Assembly: GCA_023386815.1 (NCBI GenBank)
Contig: JAEWIZ010000022.1
Coordinates: 496,001 to 560,000 of the forward strand
DNA from: Bacillota bacterium
GTDB lineage: Bacteria > Bacillota > Clostridia > Lachnospirales > Lachnospiraceae
DNA: 64,000 nt
Direction of reading: 5' to 3'
The first letter of the stretch is position 1. Each line of letters starts with the position of its first letter. Position numbers and translations under genes: made by a program. Positions 35,807-42,132 of this stretch are shown here, piece after piece. The notes beneath the pieces were generated by a model that was given only the letters and a program-made list of their open reading frames with translations, was not told the DNA's origin and made no database searches.

Positions 35807-37159
35807 TTACGATATACTAAGAACCAGCCATGGTGCTGCATACAAAATCATAAAAAGGACTCCATAATTTACTCCTAATCGATGTAAGACCCCCGATACT
35901 AGACCAATTAACAGGATTCCTGCTATGTTGACAAAGCCACCATCCATGTATGCCAATAATAATACCAGACTAAGGAATAGACCTAGTATCGCCTCATGCG
36001 GTATTTTCTGAATAAAGAAGAGACAAACTTTTCGGGAATATTTTACTGCGATAGAATAAGTGAAAACTGAAGCTATGCCTGCTCCAATGATCGTAGCCCA
36101 TATGAAATCACTCATGGACAGGACATGATGCATATTATGCTCTAATGAAAATACGGGTTGCGCATTAAACAAGGGATTGGCAGGTCCAATCGCTACTGGC
36201 GATAAGGGAATACCAAGGGCGATCAGAGGGATGAGTGTCCCTGCAATATAAGTAGACTGAGCCAATGCTTCCATACAGGTAACCGCTAAAGAAGCCTTCT
36301 TAATAGGATCCTTTGTTCTGCTGGCAAATAGCTCACCAAAAAATATGGTTAGCCCTACAGGACTTAACATAAATATAATACTGCCGATGAAAGATGCCAG
36401 GGTGCTGTATCCAATTTCTCTTCCTGATAATATTTTAAATGGATTAGGCAATCCTTTCATCGTTACTTCTTTTTTTAAGCCAATAGATTTTTTATGGTAT
36501 GTTTTCATTTTGTTTCTTTTCTCACTATTTAGTAATTCAAATAAGCTTAAAATCGCAGGCCCAATTGTGATAGCAAGAAAGAAGGAGGTAAATACATTGG
36601 TTCCCTGCTGCACCGCACCAATCTCCCAATATAAATATCTTAAGCCTTGAATTAATAATGCAAAGGGTAGGATTATGACAAGCGATATCCATCGGTGCCT
36701 GCTCATCAGAGCTAAAAGAATCGCACCGAGAAAGAATACAATATCCCCATATTCCTTAATTACATTAGCAAAGGGCACTAAAATATTGGCTAATAATAAA
36801 CTTACCGGAATTGAGACTAGGTTTCCAATGATTGCTCCGGACGCGATTTTACGGATGCTTACGTCTGTTAGCCCCTCTTTTTTTAGCAATTGAGCATGCT
36901 CCACCATTGGTGTGGACATTACGCCCGCAGGAATCCCTGCAACCGATATCGGCACCGCATCAATTAGCTTACTGGCAACAATCGCTGACATAAAAAAGGC
37001 TAAAACAACAATTGGCTGTAGCCCTGTTAACACCAGTATTAAGGTGATAGGAGCAATTGTTGCTGTCTCATCCGCTCCTGGTGTTGCCCCTATTATGGTA
37101 TATAGTATTGCTGCAATCGTAGCTGCAATTATCATCTGAATCAAATAGACATCATTCAT
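35807..37159 (-). CDS. TctA-family carboxylate permease inside the mevalonate operon (candidate mevalonate transporter)
   Basis: A 450-residue polytopic membrane protein of the tripartite tricarboxylate transporter large-subunit family (PF01970). It has about 11-12 hydrophobic segments, the conserved N-terminal loop IGATPGADETATIAP and a second loop IPAGVMSTPMVEHAQLLKKEG that matches the TctA pattern. TctA proteins move carboxylates using an ion gradient with TctB and the binding protein TctC. No TctC is here and TctB is replaced by the 81-residue gene just upstream. Placed between the decarboxylase and phosphomevalonate kinase genes, its likely cargo is mevalonate, itself a carboxylate. This is inference from context only. 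Confidence 0.85.
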   Translation of the reverse strand: MNDVYLIQMIIAATIAAILYTIIGATPGADETATIAPITLILVLTGLQPIVVLAFFMSAIVASKLIDAVPISVAGIPAGVMSTPMVEHAQLLKKEGLTDVSIRKIASGAIIGNLVSIPVSLLLANILVPFANVIKEYGDIVFFLGAILLALMSRHRWISLVIILPFALLIQGLRYLYWEIGAVQQGTNVFTSFFLAITIGPAILSLFELLNSEKRNKMKTYHKKSIGLKKEVTMKGLPNPFKILSGREIGYSTLASFIGSIIFMLSPVGLTIFFGELFASRTKDPIKKASLAVTCMEALAQSTYIAGTLIPLIALGIPLSPVAIGPANPLFNAQPVFSLEHNMHHVLSMSDFIWATIIGAGIASVFTYSIAVKYSRKVCLFFIQKIPHEAILGLFLSLVLLLAYMDGGFVNIAGILLIGLVSGVLHRLGVNYGVLFMILYAAPWLVLSIS

Positions 37160-37168
37160 CCTCTGCTC

Positions 37169-37414
37169 CTAATTCTCTTGTATGAATTCCCTCTTAGGTT
37201 CAATTAAGAAACTGGAAATAATAAACCCCACGATTGCACCGGCTAAACCAAACAGTAACGGTTTATAGGAGTCTTTCGGAGAAAGGAAATATCCACTAAA
37301 GGTTGTGATAATACATATGGTTAATGCCTTAACTAAATCTTTCATATTAACAAGATCTTCCCATATCTCGATGTTATGATCAGTTTCTTTATTCCCATTA
37401 CTCTGATTTCTCAT
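37169..37414 (-). CDS. Small membrane protein, possible minimal TctB-like partner
   Basis: An 81-residue protein with a charged N-terminus (about 24 residues) and two hydrophobic segments (LVKALTICIITTFSGYFL and PLLFGLAGAIVGFIISSFLI). It lies nine bases before the TctA-type gene on the same strand. TctB normally has four TM segments and about 150 residues, so this could be a reduced counterpart or an unrelated helper. Start is the ATG after AGGAAAGG; an internal ATG at codon 24 would drop the soluble N-terminus. I do not recognise a named family. Confidence 0.65.
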   Translation of the reverse strand: MRNQSNGNKETDHNIEIWEDLVNMKDLVKALTICIITTFSGYFLSPKDSYKPLLFGLAGAIVGFIISSFLIEPKREFIQEN

Positions 37415-37455
37415 GTTTTATATGCCTTTCCTATTCCGTTTCGTGCTCTGTTCTT

Positions 37456-38433
37456 CTATGATAAATACCGCACTCCCTCTCCAGGATAACACGGGATTAC
37501 AGACTGAACGCTACTTAGCTCCAAAAGGACTTTTTCTACTTTTCCTTCGTGCTCAGGCTGGCACAGAACTTTTACATTTGGTCCTGCGTCAATAGTAACA
37601 TACGCTGGTATTCCATCTAGTCTAAGCTTCTGAATACAATGAATAACATCCATGGTACCGCTTTCCCAATAGATAATCGGTGGTTTTGCACCAAGCATGG
37701 TTGCATGCATTTTCAGAGCGTTTTCTTCCAGGACTTCCCCAAGTGCTACAAAGTCCCTATTCCTTATTGCCTTCTTTGCTGAGTTCATATCACTCTCTAC
37801 GGTATCCAGCCATCCCTTATAAAAAGGTGATGTTTCTATCGTTCTTTTCATTCCTTCTCTACTAGATACCCTTTTTTTACTGGATGTAATTACTACGGAT
37901 AAGATCGACAGTCTCCAGGAATTCTCATCTATAATCTGACGAGCGAAAGAATCTGCTCCATCTGCCAGACATCCCTTCTCCCATTCTACAAATCCGCCAT
38001 AGATTGACCTGGATGCTGAACCTGATCCCTGTCTTGCTATCCTAGATAATTCCACCTCGGAGAGGGTAAGTCCAATTGCCTTCGCAGCTGCTGCCGCTAA
38101 GGCTGCATAACCAGAGGCAGAGGAAGCAAAGCCTGCTGCTGTCGGGACATGATTTTCAGTAATTATATTGGCATAGAGCACCACACCGGCACGTTCTCTT
38201 ATGATATCTAAAAATGAGGATACCTTAAGCTGTTCCCTGGCACTTCCCGGAGCATGATTCAAGATCAAAATATCCGCTTTAAGTTCTTCCTTAAATTCTA
38301 CAGTTGTAATCGTGTAAAAATTATTCAGGGTAATAGAGAGACTACTATTCATTGGTAAAAACAGCTTTTCGTCTCGTTTCCCCCAATACTTGATTAATGC
38401 AATATTAGTATTTGCTCTGGCCGTTGATTTCAA
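37456..38433 (-). CDS. mvaD: Diphosphomevalonate decarboxylase
   Basis: A 325-residue GHMP-family enzyme that phosphorylates and decarboxylates 5-diphosphomevalonate to isopentenyl diphosphate. The diagnostic N-terminus ARANTNIALIKYWGKRD and the ATP-binding loop PTAAGFASSASGYAAL are both intact, as is the later SGSASRSIYGGF with the catalytic region. I place the start at TTG, which gives the family N-terminus MKSTARANTN and a GAAGGGTGG site five bases upstream; a GTG three codons earlier is too close to the site. A 15-base tandem repeat separates it from mevalonate kinase. Confidence 0.93.
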   Translation of the reverse strand: MKSTARANTNIALIKYWGKRDEKLFLPMNSSLSITLNNFYTITTVEFKEELKADILILNHAPGSAREQLKVSSFLDIIRERAGVVLYANIITENHVPTAAGFASSASGYAALAAAAAKAIGLTLSEVELSRIARQGSGSASRSIYGGFVEWEKGCLADGADSFARQIIDENSWRLSILSVVITSSKKRVSSREGMKRTIETSPFYKGWLDTVESDMNSAKKAIRNRDFVALGEVLEENALKMHATMLGAKPPIIYWESGTMDVIHCIQKLRLDGIPAYVTIDAGPNVKVLCQPEHEGKVEKVLLELSSVQSVIPCYPGEGVRYLS

Positions 38434-38460
38434 ACCTACCACCCTTCATTTTATCCACTT

Positions 38461-38520
38461 TCATTTAGTCAATCTCATTTAGTCAATTTCGTTTATTCAA
38501 TCTTATTTATTCAATTTCAT
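38461..38520. repeat. 15-bp tandem repeat, four degenerate copies, in the mevalonate operon
   Basis: The four units are 38461-38475, 38476-38490, 38491-38505 and 38506-38520, built on CATTTAGTCAAT(C/T)T. It fills most of the spacer between the mevalonate kinase and decarboxylase genes. Confidence 0.75.
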
Positions 38521-38530
38521 ATATCACCTT

Positions 38531-39499
38531 TTATTTTTCACTTTCATTCCCATAAAGCATATTCGAATCAGTTGAAAAATACCAAGCTTCCTTAGCCCCT
38601 TCTTTAACAAGCACCTTTGCGATCCTCCTAGCCTCACTTGGGTTCTTAGTAAGTGCTATAATGCAACCACCTAGTCCACCACCGGTTAGCTTAGCTCCCA
38701 ATGCTCCAGAGCACATAGCAACCTCCACCAAGTGATCTAACATTGGACTGCTGACCTCCAGTTCCTTTAATTTCTCATGATTTAATGACAGTAAGGCTCC
38801 CAATAATTCAGGATTTCCATCTAAGAAAGCCTCTTTTGCTTTGATCACGATTTCTTCTATTTGGTTTATAATATGATCTATCAACGTTGGTCTTTGCAGC
38901 TTTCTTTCTCTTACATGTTCAACTGCCTTTTTAGTATCTCCAGCTACTGCGCTATCCGCTACAACGATATAAAAGGCGTTTGGTACGTTTAAGGATATTT
39001 CTTTCACTCGCTTCTGGTAAAGAATAGGTTCTTCTCTAGAGACAGCCACCATATCGATACCGCTAGGTTTTCCATGAGCATAAGTCTCTGCTAGTTCTAC
39101 CAGTGAAAAAAGCACCTCTTCCGAAAGAAATTCATGAAAATAGTTAAAAATTGCTCTGATAACTGCAGTGGCCGAAGCTGCACTGGAACCGAGTCCCCGC
39201 CCTTCTGGAATCTCCGACACAATATCGATATGAACCCCTTCTTTGGGTTTCATACAAATTTCAAAGGATCTATTGATGCATTCGTATAATCCCATCATAC
39301 TAGCCGGTATCCCCTGTAAATTTCCCGTATAAAGCTTTGAAGCTAATGATATTTCACCGGGACTTCCTTTCATACTCGCTCTAATTTTTAAAGGAAAAGG
39401 AATCACAATGGCAGGTTTATTGTATACCACAATATGCTCCCCGACTAATATCAGCTTACCATGAGCCTCCCCTATGGCTTGTCTGTTCAACATTTCCAT
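38531..39499 (-). CDS. mvk: Mevalonate kinase
   Basis: A 322-residue GHMP kinase that converts mevalonate to 5-phosphomevalonate in the cytosol. The N-terminal motif GEAHGKLILVGEHIVVYNKPAI, the ATP loop EGRGLGSSAASATAVIRA and GAKLTGGGLGGCIIAL are the three GHMP motifs in the mevalonate kinase form. The start codon overlaps the idi stop by one base (TAATG), indicating coupled translation. A second ATG two codons on is also possible. This enzyme would trap imported mevalonate inside the cell. Confidence 0.93.
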   Translation of the reverse strand: MEMLNRQAIGEAHGKLILVGEHIVVYNKPAIVIPFPLKIRASMKGSPGEISLASKLYTGNLQGIPASMMGLYECINRSFEICMKPKEGVHIDIVSEIPEGRGLGSSAASATAVIRAIFNYFHEFLSEEVLFSLVELAETYAHGKPSGIDMVAVSREEPILYQKRVKEISLNVPNAFYIVVADSAVAGDTKKAVEHVRERKLQRPTLIDHIINQIEEIVIKAKEAFLDGNPELLGALLSLNHEKLKELEVSSPMLDHLVEVAMCSGALGAKLTGGGLGGCIIALTKNPSEARRIAKVLVKEGAKEAWYFSTDSNMLYGNESEK

Positions 39500-40065
39500 T
39501 ACTTATCCCCTGCTATTTGTTTATCCAGCGATAACATTTCTGGTTGATCCATTAATATCCGAAACCAATACGTGAATGTCTCCGGATGCTCCTTCATATC
39601 CTTACTAAGCTTATCAGGATTAACCCATTGAATTTCTTCGACTTCGTCTTTCTTAGGAATTACTATTCCATTATAATAACCCCAAAATACATGATCTATT
39701 TCATTTTCAATCAACCCGTTATCAAATTCCACACGGTATTTAAATTGAAACACTTCCTTACACTCGCATGTAAAACCTAACTCCTCCTGAATCCTCCTGG
39801 AAACAGCTTCCTTTAGAGTTTCTCCTACTCTTTGATGACTACAGCAGGTATTACTCCATAGTCCCGGAGAATGATACTTCATTTTAGCTCTTTTCTGTAG
39901 AAGCATTTCCCCCTTATGATTAAATATTATGACAGAAAATGCACGATGGAGAATCCCTTGTCTGTGTACTTCCACTTTCTCCATGGTTCCCGTTTCACTA
40001 TCCTGTTCATCTACCGTTATGATAAATTCTGATACTTCATTGCCCTTTTGCTGTTGATTATCCAC
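39499..40065 (-). CDS. idi: Isopentenyl-diphosphate delta-isomerase, type 1 (Nudix)
   Basis: A 188-residue type 1 isomerase that interconverts IPP and DMAPP using a metal-bound Nudix fold. The active-site Cys is in SNTCCSH and the Nudix-type region reads GETLKEAVSRRIQEELGF. Type 1 enzymes start by protonation and need Mg/Mn/Zn. Most Firmicutes use the unrelated FMN-dependent type 2, so this copy is unusual and may have been acquired. The N-terminus (about 20 residues) is polar and extra. It is the first gene of the mevalonate operon; the start is preceded by GAGGAGG. Confidence 0.92.
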   Translation of the reverse strand: MDNQQQKGNEVSEFIITVDEQDSETGTMEKVEVHRQGILHRAFSVIIFNHKGEMLLQKRAKMKYHSPGLWSNTCCSHQRVGETLKEAVSRRIQEELGFTCECKEVFQFKYRVEFDNGLIENEIDHVFWGYYNGIVIPKKDEVEEIQWVNPDKLSKDMKEHPETFTYWFRILMDQPEMLSLDKQIAGDK

Positions 40066-40218
40066 GATACCAACCTCCTCAAACTAAACTTTATTCTGTA
40101 ATATCATTTCCATTATATCCTTATAACTATCAGATTAATATTTATATTAGCATTTATATTGATTTCTGAATAGGACGTTGCCAATCAGGGTTTCACACAG
40201 TCAAAGAACCCGAAATAA

Positions 40219-40261
40219 AAAAGAGATAAGTCGCAGATTACTTTTTTGCAACTTATCTCTT
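40219..40261 (-). terminator. Terminator after the staygreen-like gene
   Basis: The stem AAGAGATAAGT (40221-40231) / ACTTATCTCTT (40251-40261) is followed on the minus strand by TTTTTTATTT. It insulates the mevalonate operon from the upstream gene. Confidence 0.8.
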
Positions 40262-40298
40262 TGATTAAAATTCATTTCATGCTAAACATAACAAAGAT

Positions 40299-40745
40299 TT
40301 ATTTATAACTTCCAATCACCCCAAAATCATAGGTCTTGTTATATTCACGATTACTTGAGATAAAGTGAATAAATACCGGTGTGTCGTCAAGCTTAGGCTC
40401 ATTGTCAAACAAGAATCTGTCAGCTTTGCGTAAGGCTTGAAGTGCAGTAGGCATTTCATTATAGAAAATCTTATTTCTAATATAAGAATTTCCTGTTACA
40501 CCTTTCCCATCTACAATCACCGAGCCAATTAAAGCCAGACCTTTTTTATGATGTTCCCAGGCAACCCTTACCTCGTCACGCATACTAGTAATTTGATCAT
40601 CAGCATAATTCTTGGACACAAACACAAATAGCTCTCCAGTGGTATCCGAATGTGTTATCGTATATTTTCTACCCATAACAGGTTCATTTGGTTTCATGAT
40701 ATCCCGGTATTGCACAAATACTTTTTGAGAATTAAGCTCTCTCAC
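40299..40745 (-). CDS. Staygreen-like family protein
   Basis: A 148-residue protein resembling the bacterial branch of the staygreen family (PF12638): RKYTITHSDTTGELFVFVSKNY near residue 27 and AWEHHKKGLALIGSVIVDG are the family's signature segments. Plant staygreen removes Mg from chlorophyll a; bacterial relatives occur in non-photosynthetic clostridia, some have dechelatase activity in vitro, and their cell role is unsettled. The protein is soluble, with a single gene and its own terminator. My identification rests on pattern memory. Confidence 0.6.
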   Translation of the reverse strand: MRELNSQKVFVQYRDIMKPNEPVMGRKYTITHSDTTGELFVFVSKNYADDQITSMRDEVRVAWEHHKKGLALIGSVIVDGKGVTGNSYIRNKIFYNEMPTALQALRKADRFLFDNEPKLDDTPVFIHFISSNREYNKTYDFGVIGSYK

Positions 40746-40881
40746 TTTCCAAACTTCCTTCCTGACATTACCTAATATTCTATTCAGGGAGTAAAAAAAT
40801 GTTAATACCAGTATCTAACCTATCTCCTCATCGTAACAGTTATTCGCATATTTCACTTGTACAGCTGAAACATTTTTCGGC

Positions 40882-40909
40882 ACAATACCTCTATCTTCTA
40901 CATACTATA
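40882..40909 (+). promoter_or_regulatory. SigK-like promoter before the tandem pair
   Basis: AC (40882-40883), a 17-base spacer and CATACTATA (40901-40909) match the SigK/SigE-type pattern AC-N16-17-CATAnnnTA. It lies about 50 bases before the first start codon and implies mother-cell expression during sporulation. Confidence 0.5.
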
Positions 40910-40960
40910 TTATTGAAAAGTACCACTATTTAAAATATATTAATAGGACGTGTGAACAAA

Positions 40961-41527
40961 ATGAAATACTGCGAAAATAATAAAAGCCCAATTCTTCTCA
41001 CTAATCCCATAACTCAAGTTGCAGATATGCCTTATCCTTTATACCTGTCACTCCAGGGAAAATACTTCGTAGGATATGCGGATGAAATAGAATTCAGTAA
41101 CAGGACGATAGCCTGGGCTGGGTTAGTAAATCCTATTAATTCAGGTGTAAATCTTTCTATCTATGTTTGGACAATTACAAATACTGGTCAGCTTCCGCTT
41201 CAAGCGGAGGTATGGATTAATGCAGTCCCCCCTGGATGCCCTATGCGTTCAGAATTAGTAACTGCGGCGAATACTGCAATCCAACCACTTCCAAGGCCAA
41301 GGGTAGATATACTTCAAGCAAACAACGTTCCCGGAGAGCCTATCTACGGAAATAAACTTTTTAATAGAGAGGTTGATCCAGAGATTACAATTGTAAACGA
41401 AGAAAATGGCGCATTAATATTTCCTCCCGGTGGCTCGTTGATTATCACCCTATCCTACCCGGAAACAATGAAGGAATCCGGATTCGGAAGAGTGGCTTTC
41501 GGCTGGTCGGAAGAAGAGATTAACTAA
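40961..41527 (+). CDS. Probable DUF6143-type protein, first of a tandem pair
   Basis: A 188-residue protein, closely related to its downstream neighbour. Both share NPITQVA-MPY-LYLSLQG-YF, W--L-NP-NSGVNL--Y-W, N--PPGCP and a Pro/Gly segment FPPGGSLIITL-. No signal peptide; predicted mostly beta with an Ig-like feel. I believe it is the DUF6143 family but cannot confirm. ATG is used, with AGGACG ten bases upstream; a GTG three codons earlier lacks spacing. A sporulation-type promoter precedes it, so a spore-coat or outer-layer role is possible. Confidence 0.7.
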   Translation: MKYCENNKSPILLTNPITQVADMPYPLYLSLQGKYFVGYADEIEFSNRTIAWAGLVNPINSGVNLSIYVWTITNTGQLPLQAEVWINAVPPGCPMRSELVTAANTAIQPLPRPRVDILQANNVPGEPIYGNKLFNREVDPEITIVNEENGALIFPPGGSLIITLSYPETMKESGFGRVAFGWSEEEIN

Positions 41528-41549
41528 TATATAATGGAGGTATGATAAG

Positions 41550-42122
41550 ATGAAAAGCTGTAATAATGAGAATTCGACCCTTATACCCAATCCAATAACT
41601 CAGGTAGCCGGCATGCCTTATGCTTTATATTTATCGCTCCAAGGGAACTACTTTATTGGTTCTACCGATGAATTAATATTCGGAAACGGAAGGAACGCCT
41701 GGGTTGAACTATTCAATCCTTACAATTCCGGAGTTAACCTTCACGTTTATTTTTGGGGAGTTTCAAATACCGGCGATTCCCCAATAAGAGCACAGATATG
41801 GTTTAATTCCAATCCACCCGGATGTCCAAATCTAGTAACATCCGTATTTCCTGCCAACCAAGCCCTGTGCCCACCTCCCAGGACAAATATAAAATCCCTT
41901 CAAGCAAGTAATGTAATTGGTGACCCAGAGGGGGGAGTGAAAGCCTTTGTCAGAAGAGCCCCTGCCAGAACTACGATAAGCGATGTTGAGGATGGCAAAT
42001 TCATCATGCCACCAGGTGGTTCCTTTCTTATTGCTCTGGGTAATCCAGAAACTCCGGATGAACCTGGTAGTGCAACTGTTGGTTTTGCATGGTTTGAATC
42101 CAAGATAGGTATCCATTGTTAA
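41550..42122 (+). CDS. Probable DUF6143-type protein, second of a tandem pair
   Basis: A 190-residue paralogue of the preceding protein, 22 bases downstream with AATGGAGG before its ATG. Shared features are MPYALYLSLQGNYFIGS, ELFNPYNSGVNLHVYFWG, NSNPPGCP and IMPPGGSFLIAL. The pair came from a tandem duplication but has drifted far enough to suggest divided roles or hetero-assembly. Function unknown; sporulation role inferred from the shared promoter. Confidence 0.72.
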   Translation: MKSCNNENSTLIPNPITQVAGMPYALYLSLQGNYFIGSTDELIFGNGRNAWVELFNPYNSGVNLHVYFWGVSNTGDSPIRAQIWFNSNPPGCPNLVTSVFPANQALCPPPRTNIKSLQASNVIGDPEGGVKAFVRRAPARTTISDVEDGKFIMPPGGSFLIALGNPETPDEPGSATVGFAWFESKIGIHC

Positions 42123-42132
42123 GAACCCTACC

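Noticed and set aside
38461..38520. CRISPR array
   Set aside because: Units are directly adjacent, only 15 bases and degenerate, with no spacers and no cas genes.
40066..40218. Promoter of the mevalonate operon
   Set aside because: A TATAAT-like box is present but no acceptable -35 box at 16-18 bases, so I did not call a site.
41832..42116. Open frames on the minus strand opposite the second tandem gene
   Set aside because: No ribosome site; they overlap a well-supported gene and show no protein-like motif.
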